Shown here in pieces: positions 46,427-56,337 of a stretch of 64,000 nt of DNA. How positions within the stretch are numbered: the stretch's first letter is position 1; every line of letters begins with the position of its first letter. Made by a program: the position numbers and the translations under genes. The notes beneath the pieces were generated by a model, which saw nothing but the letters and a program-made list of their open reading frames with translations, searched no databases and was not told where the DNA came from. The stretch is from an uncultured Helicobacter sp. (GTDB lineage Bacteria > Campylobacterota > Campylobacteria > Campylobacterales > Helicobacteraceae), in the NCBI RefSeq assembly GCF_947367035.1, contig NZ_CANBCA010000004.1, positions 25,762 to 89,761 on the forward strand, written 5' to 3'.

Positions 46427-47488
46427 TTAACTCCTTTTTTCTCTAGCAAAGATTGCGACAAGCAGACAGAATATGAATCCGATGGCTACTGCCATTGGTG
46501 CATTGGCACCAATCCCAGCAGGAGAGCTTGCAAGTCCAAAATTATGTGCAAAAGCTGCTCCAACAAGTAATCCAAGCACAAAAACCGCTGCGTCCCCATC
46601 TCCCTCACCAGCAAGAATAAGTTGTCTGCCCGGACAACCTCCTGCAAGGGTAAATGCGATTCCAGCTAACGCCATTCCCAAGAAATTCCAAAGTGTATCG
46701 TTGTGTGCAATGGGTTGTCCTGTAAATCCGGGATTAAAAAAACCAAATGCAAGATTGGTCAAAAACGCAAACACAACGAGTGCAATTACGCCTTGCAAGA
46801 TATGCGTATCACGCATTATAATTGTATCTCGCACTGCCGCTATCATACAAAATCGGCTTTTTTGAAAAAGGACACCTAAGAATAATCCTACAACAAGTGA
46901 AATGATGAGTGGTGCGTGCATTGAACCTGGACCTTTGCTAGAAAATTTAATTGGTGTGTTTTCTCCCGTAATTCCCCAAGTCAAAAGCCCAAGCAAAATA
47001 AGTGTGAAAATTGGAAATATAAGTCCTATAATTTTGCTTGTTGGGCGATTTCTGCCAAGTGAAAATCCACGTTTTAAAAAAAAGATTCCAATGAGGATTC
47101 CAAAGATTAGTCCAAATACGCCTGCAATCGCAGTCCAGTCTCCCGCACTAAGTCTTAGCCACATTCTCCAAGGACAACCCAAAAAGACTAATGCTCCAAT
47201 CATCGCAAAGATTCCAAGTCCAAACCGCACGATAGGTGCACTGCCTGTGCGCGGACGAAATTCACGAAATAAAAAAGAAGCTAACAATGCGCCAAAGATT
47301 AATCCGATGATTTCAGGGCGAATATATTGCACAATTCCTGCTTGGTGTAAATTTAATGCTCCTGCAATATCTCGCGTAAAGCACGCTGCACACATTCCCA
47401 TATTGCCCGGATTTCCTAAATACACCAAAACAGGTGCTAAAATTCCAAGCGCAATTCCCGCCAAAATAGGAAAAATTGCCAATTTCAT
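46427..47488 (-). CDS. yedE: YedE-family putative selenium/sulfur transporter
   Basis: 353 residues, about ten membrane helices, two YeeE/YedE (Sulf_transp) repeats. Conserved cysteine motifs at the pore are GMCAACFTRD, FLGCPWRMWL, SRFCMIAAVRD and GGCPGRQLILAGEGDGDA. The family is linked genetically to selenium metabolism through YedF, DUF3343 and SelD. AGGAG precedes ATG 47488. SelD and SelA are not in the window, so the selenium link stays an inference from family. Confidence 0.85.
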   Translation of the reverse strand: MKLAIFPILAGIALGILAPVLVYLGNPGNMGMCAACFTRDIAGALNLHQAGIVQYIRPEIIGLIFGALLASFLFREFRPRTGSAPIVRFGLGIFAMIGALVFLGCPWRMWLRLSAGDWTAIAGVFGLIFGILIGIFFLKRGFSLGRNRPTSKIIGLIFPIFTLILLGLLTWGITGENTPIKFSSKGPGSMHAPLIISLVVGLFLGVLFQKSRFCMIAAVRDTIIMRDTHILQGVIALVVFAFLTNLAFGFFNPGFTGQPIAHNDTLWNFLGMALAGIAFTLAGGCPGRQLILAGEGDGDAAVFVLGLLVGAAFAHNFGLASSPAGIGANAPMAVAIGFIFCLLVAIFAREKRS

Positions 47489-47919
47489 AAAAACTCCTAA
47501 ATAGATAATGACAGCTAAGAAAGTTAAGTAGAAGAAGAGCTGTTTGCTTAATCCTTAAGCCAAAGTGAGATTATATAAAACATTTTCTTAAAATTTCAAA
47601 TGTTGTGCAAAGGTTTAAAAAGGAGCTAGATTCAAGAATATTTAATCCTTTTGAATCTTGAAAATTTTAAAATGATTTTGGATTTTAAAATACGAGGAAG
47701 CAAGGTTGAGAAAAATCATTGATACTTGAAATGGCACGCTATCTAATTGGCTAGCCCAATTAATTTTGCGAATGCTTGGAGTATAAAAGCGGACTTGCTT
47801 GTCCTTTTTCTATAATCTTTCGGGATTCTTTTGTTGATAAATAGAGATTGAATCTATTCATCGGTAAATTTTTGAATCCCTTGTAATTTATCCTTTGTTA
47901 ATTTTTCTTTCTTGTGAGA
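47489..47919. other. 431-base gap between yedE and the NSS transporter, no intact gene
   Basis: A+T-rich with no ORF of useful length. On the minus strand directly after the NSS transporter a frame interrupted by TAG and TGA codons reads KDYRKRTSKSAFILQAFAKL, which could be a remnant of a decayed gene. No tRNA or clear terminator was seen. Confidence 0.3.
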
Positions 47920-49245
47920 TTAAATGAGATTTATCATTGCAGCAAGGATTCCAAGCGGGGCAATGAAGCGAATTACGAAATACCAAACTCTAAAGTATAT
48001 CCCTGTGAGATTTCCTTCAAGCATTGCATACACGCGTTCTTTTGGGAGAATCCAACCCATAAAAAAACACATAAAAACTCCTGCCAATGGGAGCATAAAA
48101 GAGCTAGTGCAATAGACTAGCCAATCAAAAAGATTCTTGCCAAAGAAAGTCAAATCTGCTGAAAAGTTAGCTGTATTGCTAAGCAATGCAATGATACCTA
48201 ATAAATAAGCACTAATTACGCTGATAAAATTTGCTTTGTATCGTTTCATACAGAAACGTTCAATGAGGTAACTATTGAGTGGTTCTAACATAGAAACCGC
48301 AGAGGTAACGCCTGCAAAAATCAAAGAAACAAAAAATAAAAATGCAATCATTTGTCCGCTGATGCCCATATTAGCAAAAATCAATGGTAAAGAAATAAAG
48401 ACTAACCCTACACCTTCTGTAGGTTCTGCACCATAGCCAAAGATAAAGGTAAAAATCACTAAACCAGCTATAAGACAGAAGAAAAAGTTTAGCAAAGCAA
48501 TGATGATGGCAAAGCGGACAGAGTTTCCGTGTCTAGGCATAGAGTTAGAATAAGTTAAAATTACACCTACACCTAGAGAAAGTGAGAAGAAAGCCTGTCC
48601 AATTGCACGAATAATCACTTCAGAGTTGATTTTTTCAAAGTTTGGACTAAAGAGGAATTTAAAAGAATCTATAAAGGAATCTTGTAACATAGAGTAGGCA
48701 AGTAATCCTAGAAAAATGAATAAAAGCAAGGGCATTAAAACAAGATTTAGTTTTTCAATCCCAGCCTTTACGCCACGATTTAAAACATATGCACAAAGTG
48801 CTACAACTAGGAAATGCCATAGCATTTGCCACAAGATTTGATTGCTGACAAACCCCCCCCATAAGTCTTGTGTGGCTTCTAAAGTCTTAGGCATTCCAAT
48901 AATGCTTAAAAACATATAATGCACTAACCAGCCTAAAACAACGACATAAAAGGCAAAGATTAATACTCCAGAAATCACCATAAATCCACCATATTTTAAA
49001 AACTTTAAGTTTTTGGGCGCAAAAGATTCAAAAGTGCTGACACTATTTTGACCACTCGCTTTTCCAAAAAGCATTTCTACAATGAATACGCTTATGCCAA
49101 AAAATAAAAATGCTAACACAAAAACGAGAACAAATGCAAAACCTCCGTTTTGTCCTACTAAATAAGGGAATCCCCAAATTCCACCGAGCCCAATAGCGCT
49201 ACCTGCCGTAGATAATACAAATCCTACTTTGGAAAATCTTGTCAT
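47920..49245 (-). CDS. sodium-dependent NSS-family transporter
   Basis: 441 residues, about eleven membrane helices. Neurotransmitter:sodium symporter hallmark at the N-terminus: STAGSAIGLGGIWGFPYLVG (about 13-32), the helix-1 sodium and substrate site. Bacterial members move amino acids with sodium. The substrate is not determinable. An 8-base C tract (48853-48860) falls in a loop near residue 130 and is in frame. Complete. Confidence 0.92.
   Translation of the reverse strand: MTRFSKVGFVLSTAGSAIGLGGIWGFPYLVGQNGGFAFVLVFVLAFLFFGISVFIVEMLFGKASGQNSVSTFESFAPKNLKFLKYGGFMVISGVLIFAFYVVVLGWLVHYMFLSIIGMPKTLEATQDLWGGFVSNQILWQMLWHFLVVALCAYVLNRGVKAGIEKLNLVLMPLLLFIFLGLLAYSMLQDSFIDSFKFLFSPNFEKINSEVIIRAIGQAFFSLSLGVGVILTYSNSMPRHGNSVRFAIIIALLNFFFCLIAGLVIFTFIFGYGAEPTEGVGLVFISLPLIFANMGISGQMIAFLFFVSLIFAGVTSAVSMLEPLNSYLIERFCMKRYKANFISVISAYLLGIIALLSNTANFSADLTFFGKNLFDWLVYCTSSFMLPLAGVFMCFFMGWILPKERVYAMLEGNLTGIYFRVWYFVIRFIAPLGILAAMINLI
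48853..48860. repeat. 8-base C tract in the NSS transporter gene
   Basis: Encodes Trp-Gly-Gly. Too short for confident phase variation, but it is the longest such run in a non-glycan gene here. Confidence 0.45.
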
Positions 49246-49492
49246 AAAACCACCTAAAATTTTTAAAGTATATCTTAGCAGAATAAAGGGCGAAAAATAA
49301 AGGCTTTTGAGAAAATAAATGTTTTTGTTGAGAATCTGTAACTTTTAATTAGGTTAAAAGGGCATTTTGGAATGAACTCTCTAAATAATTTTTACGATGA
49401 AAGAGACACAAATTCTATTGATGGTTTGTAAAGGGAGAGCATAAAGATAAAGAGAACAAGTAGGGCAAATACACACGAGGAAAAAAGAAAAA

Positions 49493-51223
49493 TTAAGTAT
49501 GGAATCCCATTTCTCGCCCTCCATCAAAGTTAGAATTCAATTCTCGCTTAATTTCATCTAAAAAGCTTTGTGTGCTGAATTGTGGTTTGGAAAGACTTGC
49601 AATATTGTAAGCAGTATTTTTTACTATAAGAGCAATTTGTCCGCCACTTAAGGCAAATTCAGCTAGTTTTTTGATATTGAAGTTTTTTTCAAAAGGAGCA
49701 TTTTTAGGAAGTAACTTTTCCCAAAGTTTTATGCGTTCATCAAAATTTGGTTTTTTAAATTCAATTTTATAATTAAACCTTCTTGAGAAAGCAGTATCAA
49801 GCGTTTCCAGTAAGTTGGTAGTCGCAATTAGGATTCCATCAAATCGTTCAATTTGTTCTAAAAAAATATTTTGCATTTGATTATGCATTTTGTCCGCTCC
49901 ACTTCCATTTGTTGTGCGTGTGCTTAAGAATTGGTCTGCTTCATCTAGCAATAAAATGGGTGTTTGCTTACTCTTAGCAGATAATTCTTTATAAGATTCA
50001 AAAATTTTGCGAACATTCTTTTCGCTCTCACCAACATACATAGAAAGAATTTTAGAGCAGTCAAAGCTTAAAACAGGTTTTTTAAGAGATTTAGCAAGGG
50101 CTAAAGCCGTGAGTGTTTTGCCTGTCCCTGCGGCACCATAAAAGATAACTTTCGCATCAATGCCACGTTTTTTATCTTTGATTCCCCAATCTTTTAAATG
50201 TTGCAAGACTTTGGAATCCATTTGTTTGAGTAATGTTTCAAGCGTTGATTTTGTACTTTGGCTTAAGACAACTTCACTTAATGGCACTTTAGGGTGTAAA
50301 AATTCAAAAATTTCTTGCTCTAAAACAAGAGATTTTAAACTAATACGTTCTTTTTTACTTTGATTTTGCGGATGCGTGATTCGTTTAAGAATCGCATCTG
50401 GGATAAAAAAGGTGCGATTAATTCCACCAAAAGGGCTTAGAATTTCATCATAATCTACCAATCCTTTTTCTACTAAACGACTTCTATCGTCTAAAAGTGT
50501 GCGATTTTTCATTCTATCATAATCGTTGAGGCTCACAAGATTAATTAAAGTATTTAGTTCCCTCCCCTCACTTTCTTTACCTAAATATTCTTCGCGCAAA
50601 AGAGCGACAAAAATAATTTTTTCTTGCGTATTGAGGTTGTTTTCTTTAAATAAAATTTCCAAGTTCAACTTTTCTTTTGTCAAATCTAAACGCTCGTTAA
50701 TTCTTTGCTGAAGTAGCTGAAACTTTTGCATACCTTTGTTAAGTAGAGGTGAGGTGTGGTGGTCCTTTTTATGCGGACTTAAGCTATGAAGTAATTCAAT
50801 AGATAGAAACTGGTCTTTGAGGTATTCTAAGTGGTCATTGTAGGGGGCAATTTTTGGGAGCTTAGGATTGATCCCGCCCTCTTCAAGTAATTTTAAAAAG
50901 CTGGAGCTTAAACCAAAAGCAGTATTTAACAGCTCTAGCAAAATGACTTCTTGATTCAAATTTTTCAAAAAGTTTTGTTGGTTAATCCAACCTAATTCTA
51001 AAAGATTTTTAAAATAAGGCAGGTATTCTAAAGTTGCTACTTCATCTTGTGGGATAAAAAGCACATTAATAATATCTAAGCAAATATTTTCATCATTGCC
51101 CTTTAAGATTTCTGCACATAAATGACGCAAGATAAGCGCTTCTTTTTGATTGCATTTTAAAAAGGGATAAATTTTTGTTTTATTAATGGGGTTTGTTTGC
51201 AAAAAGTCTAATAAATACTGCAT
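49493..51223 (-). CDS. AAA+ ATPase of unknown function
   Basis: 576 residues. The first about 330 have no recognised domain and are predicted mostly alpha-helical. The C-terminal AAA module has Walker A GAAGTGKT (about 360-367), Walker B ILLLDEADQFL (about 420-430) and the arginine region DTAFSRRFNYKIEF. This pattern resembles the Cdc48/FtsH-like AAA family. It overlaps the end of the CDF gene by 16 bases, so it is the last gene of the M23-minC-lpxC-tsaB-CDF operon. Substrate unknown. Confidence 0.8.
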   Translation of the reverse strand: MQYLLDFLQTNPINKTKIYPFLKCNQKEALILRHLCAEILKGNDENICLDIINVLFIPQDEVATLEYLPYFKNLLELGWINQQNFLKNLNQEVILLELLNTAFGLSSSFLKLLEEGGINPKLPKIAPYNDHLEYLKDQFLSIELLHSLSPHKKDHHTSPLLNKGMQKFQLLQQRINERLDLTKEKLNLEILFKENNLNTQEKIIFVALLREEYLGKESEGRELNTLINLVSLNDYDRMKNRTLLDDRSRLVEKGLVDYDEILSPFGGINRTFFIPDAILKRITHPQNQSKKERISLKSLVLEQEIFEFLHPKVPLSEVVLSQSTKSTLETLLKQMDSKVLQHLKDWGIKDKKRGIDAKVIFYGAAGTGKTLTALALAKSLKKPVLSFDCSKILSMYVGESEKNVRKIFESYKELSAKSKQTPILLLDEADQFLSTRTTNGSGADKMHNQMQNIFLEQIERFDGILIATTNLLETLDTAFSRRFNYKIEFKKPNFDERIKLWEKLLPKNAPFEKNFNIKKLAEFALSGGQIALIVKNTAYNIASLSKPQFSTQSFLDEIKRELNSNFDGGREMGFHT

Positions 51224-52152
51224 ACTACTCCTTCATCATCATAAGGGTCAAGATGTGTAATGATTTCCCACTTTCCCTCTAGATTGTAAATGGCACATTC
51301 AATAGAATCTGCAACCTTGTGTGCTTCTAACAAGGAGATATTGGGGCTAAAGACTAGATGGACCTCTACAAAATTAGTTTCCCCACTTTGGCGCGTCTTT
51401 AAATCGTGATAGCTTTGCACTTGTGGGGCTTTAGCTAGGATTTGTTTGATAGAGTTTATTTTGTTTTCATCTAATGCCTTATCTAGCAAGATAAATATAC
51501 CTTCTTGGAGCAATCCAAAGGCAGAGTGTGCTACATAGATTCCAATCCCAATTCCAAAAATTGCGTCAATAGCGTGAAAATTCGTCCATTGGATTAAAAT
51601 TAGTGCCACTAACACAGCCATATTGCTTAAAATATCTGTTTTATAATGTAATGCATCGGCTTTAATAACTAGATTATTGCTTTTTTTGGCAATGTAGCTT
51701 AGATAAAGAACAAGTGCAGTTGTTAAAATCAGTGAAAAAATCATTACATAAAGTGAATAATCAAGATGAGCTAGTTCACCGCCGAAAATAAGCTTTTTAA
51801 AAGACTGATAAAGAATAAAAATGCCAGAAACTAGAATCACACTGCCTTCAATTACTGCAGCAAGGGATTCTATTTTGCCTCTGCCATAATTAAAATCAGA
51901 ATCCGCAGGTTTTTCAGCTTTTGTAACTGCATAGAGATTAAAGAGTGAAGCAGATAAGTCTAGCAAAGAATCAATGGCACTAGCCAAAATCGCCACTGAA
52001 CCACTTAAGATTCCAACAACAAATTTCACAACAATGAGGATAAAAGCGGTAAAGCTTGAGACAATAGTTGCTTGACGTTGTAAGCTAATTTTTGGCTTTT
52101 TTTTAAAATTTACCAAACAATTATTTGGCTTATTGTCGTGTGCAATAGACAT
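51208..52152 (-). CDS. cation diffusion facilitator (FieF/ZitB-like)
   Basis: 314 residues with the standard CDF layout: six helices, then a cytoplasmic ferredoxin-like domain. Metal-site motifs are SAIDSLLDLSASLFNL (Asp pair in helix 2) and ADALHYKTDILSNM (His and Asp in helix 5). It exports Fe, Zn or similar ions by proton exchange. 9 bases after the tsaB-like gene. Specificity cannot be deduced. Confidence 0.92.
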   Translation of the reverse strand: MSIAHDNKPNNCLVNFKKKPKISLQRQATIVSSFTAFILIVVKFVVGILSGSVAILASAIDSLLDLSASLFNLYAVTKAEKPADSDFNYGRGKIESLAAVIEGSVILVSGIFILYQSFKKLIFGGELAHLDYSLYVMIFSLILTTALVLYLSYIAKKSNNLVIKADALHYKTDILSNMAVLVALILIQWTNFHAIDAIFGIGIGIYVAHSAFGLLQEGIFILLDKALDENKINSIKQILAKAPQVQSYHDLKTRQSGETNFVEVHLVFSPNISLLEAHKVADSIECAIYNLEGKWEIITHLDPYDDEGVVCSIY

Positions 52153-52161
52153 CAGTTGCCT

Positions 52162-52707
52162 TTAAACAGGAGGAAGTAGATAGAGGGGTTTTAATTGTGT
52201 ATTAAAAAGCATAGGTTCTAAAACAGAAGGCAAGACAAAAGGCTGAATCGGAGGTGGTGTATCAAATCTTTGCAAGGTGATTCCGATTTCTTTGGCTTCC
52301 TCCTCTAATGTTTGAACTTTTGAATTTTGTTCTTTTGAGGTTGCACCCTCTCTTTTCATATTTTCTTTAATAAAATAACAGTTTCCATAGGCTTTAATCG
52401 GGGAATTTCCATTAAAATGAAATGCGTGTGTAGCATAGAGTTTTATGTTTTGTGCAATTTCTAAGGTTTTGGCAAAGAGATAAATGAGCTTCAAAGCCAT
52501 AAAGCTACCCGGACCGCGCACAAAATATAAACTATCAAAAATAATTCCTTGTTGGCGTAACTCCATAAACAACGGCACCAAATTATCACTTAGAGGATTT
52601 TGGATTTGGCGAGATTCTATGAGATTCCATTGTTCTTCTGCTTTAGCATAGATACCTAGTAATGTAGGGTTGCCTGTGAGATTGGGTAGAATTAAAATTT
52701 TACGCAT
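52162..52707 (-). CDS. tsaB: TsaB-like protein (tRNA t6A synthesis)
   Basis: 181 residues, shorter than the about 220 of typical TsaB. The family segment [20 protein letters not shown] (about 63-82) corresponds to the usual GPGSFTGLR...AKGLA, with Met in place of Thr. TsaB is the non-catalytic partner of TsaD in threonylcarbamoyl-adenosine formation. Gene order with lpxC matches Campylobacter. The C-terminal 60 residues are divergent and proline-rich, so the assignment rests on the N-terminal half and synteny. Confidence 0.75.
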   Translation of the reverse strand: MRKILILPNLTGNPTLLGIYAKAEEQWNLIESRQIQNPLSDNLVPLFMELRQQGIIFDSLYFVRGPGSFMALKLIYLFAKTLEIAQNIKLYATHAFHFNGNSPIKAYGNCYFIKENMKREGATSKEQNSKVQTLEEEAKEIGITLQRFDTPPPIQPFVLPSVLEPMLFNTQLKPLYLLPPV

Positions 52708-53587
52708 TTTCTAGGGCATATTCATAAATGTTTTGAGATTCCTCACTTTCTAAAATCTCATAGGCATTGCGATTTTCAAAAAGTTTTTTAGTCAGCAAAT
52801 GATTAAGCTTGTGGCTACCCGCATAAGAAACATACGCACCAAGCAATGGAATCCCAAGTAAAGACATATCTCCGATGGCATCAAGAATCTTGTGTCGGAC
52901 AAATTCCTCTTTGTAACGCAAACCTTCTTTATTTAAGATTGTATTATCATCTAGCACGATAGCATTGTCTAATGAGCCGCCAAGCGCAAGTCCAATGGAA
53001 CGCAAATATTGCACTTCGCTTAAAAAGCCAAAGGTTCTAGCGCGTGCAATTTCTTCTTTATAGTTTTTAGTAGAAAATTGGAATTTATAGGATTGTGTGC
53101 CAATAACTGGGTGGGGAAAATGGATAGAAAAATCAAAAATACATTCATTGCTAGGTTCAAATCGCACGAACTTATCCCCTTCTTTTACTTCAATAGGGGA
53201 TTTGATTTTTAGGATTTTTTTGGGAGAGGATTGCTTGGTGATGCCCGCTTCTTCAAGGAGCATACAATATCCAATACTGCTTCCGTCCATAATTGGCACT
53301 TCTTCATTGTCTAATATGATTCTTAAGTTATCAATCCCATAAGCGTGAATCGCAGAGAGAAGATGTTCAATCGTAGAAATTTTGTATTTTTCCTTTGCAA
53401 TCACAGTTGCCATTGTAGTATCTACAACATTTTCAGGATTTAAAGGAATATTCACGCCCACATCACTACGATAGAAATGAATACCGCAATTCTCGTCCAT
53501 TGGCTCTAAAGTCATTTTCACAGGCACGCCTTTGTGCAAACCGATTCCGACTAATTCTACCTTTTTTGCAATTGTTTGCTGTTTCAT
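52700..53587 (-). CDS. lpxC: UDP-3-O-acyl-N-acetylglucosamine deacetylase LpxC
   Basis: Committed step of lipid A synthesis, zinc hydrolase, 295 residues. Zinc and catalytic motifs: [15 protein letters not shown] (about 77-91), VPIMDGSS, and HKILDAIGD (about 232-240), containing the second zinc His and Asp. The start overlaps the minC end by four bases. Followed by tsaB-like with an 8-base overlap. Confidence 0.98.
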   Translation of the reverse strand: MKQQTIAKKVELVGIGLHKGVPVKMTLEPMDENCGIHFYRSDVGVNIPLNPENVVDTTMATVIAKEKYKISTIEHLLSAIHAYGIDNLRIILDNEEVPIMDGSSIGYCMLLEEAGITKQSSPKKILKIKSPIEVKEGDKFVRFEPSNECIFDFSIHFPHPVIGTQSYKFQFSTKNYKEEIARARTFGFLSEVQYLRSIGLALGGSLDNAIVLDDNTILNKEGLRYKEEFVRHKILDAIGDMSLLGIPLLGAYVSYAGSHKLNHLLTKKLFENRNAYEILESEESQNIYEYALENA

Positions 53588-54225
53588 TGTAGTTCCTCTA
53601 TCATGGTTCCATTTTGTGTTTTATAAATTTTGTTTTGATTGTGTTGCAACAATTCTTTATCTAAAATTTCTCCATTAAAAAGAATATTGCCTTCACCTAC
53701 TTTGCCTAAAAGCATATAGTCTCCGTTGCAAAATACATTACCATTAATCTCACCAAAAATTTGCACATTACCTTCACTTTGGATATATGCGCCACTATTA
53801 ATGCGTCCAAAAATTGTCAAATCTCCTTGTGATATGATTTCCTCGCCACTGCGAATCGTGCGATGTAAAACAAGTGTGGATTGTGTTTGAGCATCTTTTG
53901 TCTCTCTATTTTGCGATGCCAAATTAGATTCTATGTTGGGAGGAATCATAGGCTGGGTTTTGGGATTCTCTAAGCTCAAGCGGATTTGCCCATTTATCTC
54001 TCCTTGTTTTATTTCTGTTGATTCTATGAAATTTAGGTTTTTAGAAACAAGATAATTATAAAGCAAAGAATCATCAGTAGAAGCCACTTGATGAATAGGA
54101 TAAGTAAAAACCATTAAAAAATCTTTTAATAAAATGAAATTTTTTTCAATATAAGCAATAGTTTCTTGTGCATTGCCTTGTGTAAAGACGAATGCGCGAA
54201 AGTTTTTTTGCCTTGCTTGGACCAT
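53584..54225 (-). CDS. minC: septum site-determining protein MinC
   Basis: 213 residues. The C-terminal beta-helix is clear: [19 protein letters not shown] (about 122-140), with turns [18 protein letters not shown]. The N-terminal domain, which blocks FtsZ, is divergent as usual. Works with MinD, not present here. 12 bases after the M23 peptidase gene. Confidence 0.92.
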   Translation of the reverse strand: MVQARQKNFRAFVFTQGNAQETIAYIEKNFILLKDFLMVFTYPIHQVASTDDSLLYNYLVSKNLNFIESTEIKQGEINGQIRLSLENPKTQPMIPPNIESNLASQNRETKDAQTQSTLVLHRTIRSGEEIISQGDLTIFGRINSGAYIQSEGNVQIFGEINGNVFCNGDYMLLGKVGEGNILFNGEILDKELLQHNQNKIYKTQNGTMIEELQ

Positions 54226-54237
54226 TATTATAGCCTT

Positions 54238-55683
54238 TTAGAGTTGATTAATAATGTCTTTAGCTTGTGCGATGATGTTTGTAATATTTGTTTTAATCCA
54301 AGCAGAATCCATCCATTCTGCATTCCAAACTTCATAGCCTTGCACTAAAACACTAAAATGTAAATGGTCGCCTAGCGCTAATCCAGTATTTCCTGTATTT
54401 GCAACTATCGCGCCTTTTTCCAACGAATCTCCCACATTAACTTCTGTGCTTGTTAAATGCGCATATAAAGTAGAAAGTCCAAGTCCGTGATAAATCACAA
54501 GTGCGTTGCCATCAATACCCACAAATTCATTGAGCGTAACAATGCCTGCATTATTTAAAATTACAGGTGCTTGTTTAATGCTTGCAAGGTCTAATCCCAT
54601 ATGATTGGATTCACTGACATTTTCTCCTTGATAGGTAAAAGTGCGATGGTCGCCAAAACTTGCCATTACTGCACCATTTTTTAGAGGGGCAAACGCTTCA
54701 ATAAAAAAATCCTCTATTAGAGATTCTGTATCCACAAAGGACGAAGCACTTAAAATACGATTGAAAGTTTTTTCACGCACCTCCTCATTAATATAGCGAA
54801 AAATTGCAAGTTTATTTTCAAAATCTTCTAAATTTCTTTCTCCAATTTCTTCCACAAGGCTAGAAATTTTACCCTCAATGAATGTATCGGTTAATGGAAT
54901 CGTAGAATCACGATATTGCTTCTTTTGTTTAAAGTAATTAATGGGTGTAATGCTAACATTGCCTGCATTATCTTCCGCAATAATTTTGGCATTAAAATCA
55001 TTGTGGAGTTTAGACCAAGCAAGTAGAGAAATATAGAATCCCTCTTTGTAAAAAGGTTGAGGGGTAAAGTCTAAGTTGCCGTTATTAATCTTTACGCTTC
55101 TTAGGTTTTCATCTTCCGCTTTAAATATGACTAAAGCACTGCCACCTTGCGTGATTTTGTAAGAATTTGCGATAATGGCAAGTTGCGGTTTTTTTGTATC
55201 AATTTGAATATTAAATTGTTCTGTAGTTGTGTTACCTTTAAAAAAATTCCATTTACTCGTATCTGTTGCGCTAATCTCAAGCAAGAGTGATTGTCCATTA
55301 AGTTTAATGTTTTGGGGTTTTTGTATGCCGATACACAAGCTTTTAATAGGGGATTGCGCCGTGATGTTTTGCGTTAAAGGTGCAATATTGGCGTTTGTTG
55401 CCATACAAGTTGTGTTTTGTTTGGTGAGGTTTTGTGCATCAAGCGGGATTTTTTGTCCATTGTCTATTAGCACGACTTTATAACTTTTAATTCCTGCATT
55501 GTCGCTAATTTCAATAGGGAATGTGCCCTTGAGATTCCAAGAAGTGCTTTTTAGATGAATTGTGGGAGATTCTTTTTCAAAGGAATCAGAACTAAGCATA
55601 AAGATTCCACATAAAATGGTGATAACTAATAGGGCAAGCCCAAGAATTTTAACAAAACCGCTTTTAGAATGTGGATTTTGCAT
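54238..55683 (-). CDS. M23-family metallopeptidase (peptidoglycan)
   Basis: 481 residues: an N-terminal membrane anchor (about 8-28, VKILGLALLVITILCGIFML), a long periplasmic region of beta-strand type, and a C-terminal LytM domain. Zinc ligands are in SNHMGLDLAS (HxxxD, near 361), the central TLYAHL, and DHLHFSVL (HxH, near 444). It probably trims peptidoglycan cross-links and shapes the cell. The same gene order (M23, minC, lpxC) is found in H. pylori. Confidence 0.9.
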   Translation of the reverse strand: MQNPHSKSGFVKILGLALLVITILCGIFMLSSDSFEKESPTIHLKSTSWNLKGTFPIEISDNAGIKSYKVVLIDNGQKIPLDAQNLTKQNTTCMATNANIAPLTQNITAQSPIKSLCIGIQKPQNIKLNGQSLLLEISATDTSKWNFFKGNTTTEQFNIQIDTKKPQLAIIANSYKITQGGSALVIFKAEDENLRSVKINNGNLDFTPQPFYKEGFYISLLAWSKLHNDFNAKIIAEDNAGNVSITPINYFKQKKQYRDSTIPLTDTFIEGKISSLVEEIGERNLEDFENKLAIFRYINEEVREKTFNRILSASSFVDTESLIEDFFIEAFAPLKNGAVMASFGDHRTFTYQGENVSESNHMGLDLASIKQAPVILNNAGIVTLNEFVGIDGNALVIYHGLGLSTLYAHLTSTEVNVGDSLEKGAIVANTGNTGLALGDHLHFSVLVQGYEVWNAEWMDSAWIKTNITNIIAQAKDIINQL

Positions 55684-55848
55684 TTGTTATCCTTACAAAA
55701 TTATAAGATAGTCTTTTTATTCTAGCTTAAAACTGCTTATTTGTAGGTAAAATAAGAGATTTTGAATAAAGAAATTTAAAGTAATTCGTTCAAAATGCAA
55801 AATGTAACCTTATGATTAGTCATAGAATAATAAAAATATTATTAGGGT

Positions 55849-55874
55849 TTTTGCGATTCTTAAGAATCGCAAAA
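55849..55874. repeat. 26-base perfect palindrome downstream of the thioredoxin gene
   Basis: TTTTGCGATTCTTAAG and its mirror complement form a perfect palindrome with no loop. It lies 14 bases after the thioredoxin stop and 166 bases before the M23 start. It may serve as a terminator or an operator for the M23-lpxC operon; no U-tract on the minus strand. Confidence 0.5.
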
Positions 55875-55887
55875 TATTTAGATAGAT

Positions 55888-56208
55888 TTAAGCATTTAAA
55901 GCAGTTTTGATAGCTTCTTCAATGAGTGGTTTGGAGTTTGGTTCAACTAATCTTTCGCCTACTTCCATGCCATTTTTGTAAAAAATCAATGTAGGGATTC
56001 TGCGGACATTTAAAGAATCCTTCAGTGCTTCTTCCTCATCCGCCATTATGGCAAAAAACTTCACTTGTGAGCTATATTCTTGCATAAGCATTCCGATAAT
56101 CGGTTCAATCTTACGACAATCTGGACACCACGGCGCCCCGATTGCAACAAAGCAAACCCCTTCTTTAATCGCATTTTCAAAATTAGCTTTAGTTAATTTT
56201 TCTAACAT
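55888..56208 (-). CDS. thioredoxin-family protein with CPDC active site
   Basis: 106 residues with the thioredoxin fold. The active site is PWCPDCRK (near residues 26-33), in place of the usual CGPC; this CPDC type matches H. pylori Trx2. The cis-proline segment is RRIPTLIFYKNG. A cytoplasmic disulfide reductase. AGGAG before the ATG. Monocistronic. Confidence 0.9.
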   Translation of the reverse strand: MLEKLTKANFENAIKEGVCFVAIGAPWCPDCRKIEPIIGMLMQEYSSQVKFFAIMADEEEALKDSLNVRRIPTLIFYKNGMEVGERLVEPNSKPLIEEAIKTALNA

Positions 56209-56337
56209 TATTGCTCCTTTAATGGTTAAAAATTTAAAATGATAATTCTGAAATAAATTTGCTTAAAAAATACAAAGCACTCAAAAATTATGTGATTTTG
56301 TCACATTTAGATTTTTAAGTTCAATATGGAATTCAAT

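Noticed and set aside
47701..47900. Possible tRNA or small RNA between yedE and the NSS transporter
   Set aside because: No cloverleaf pairing, T-arm or CCA could be found.
48853..48860. 8-C run as a phase-variable switch in the NSS transporter
   Set aside because: Short for slippage and the gene is a housekeeping-type transporter; kept only as a low-confidence repeat.
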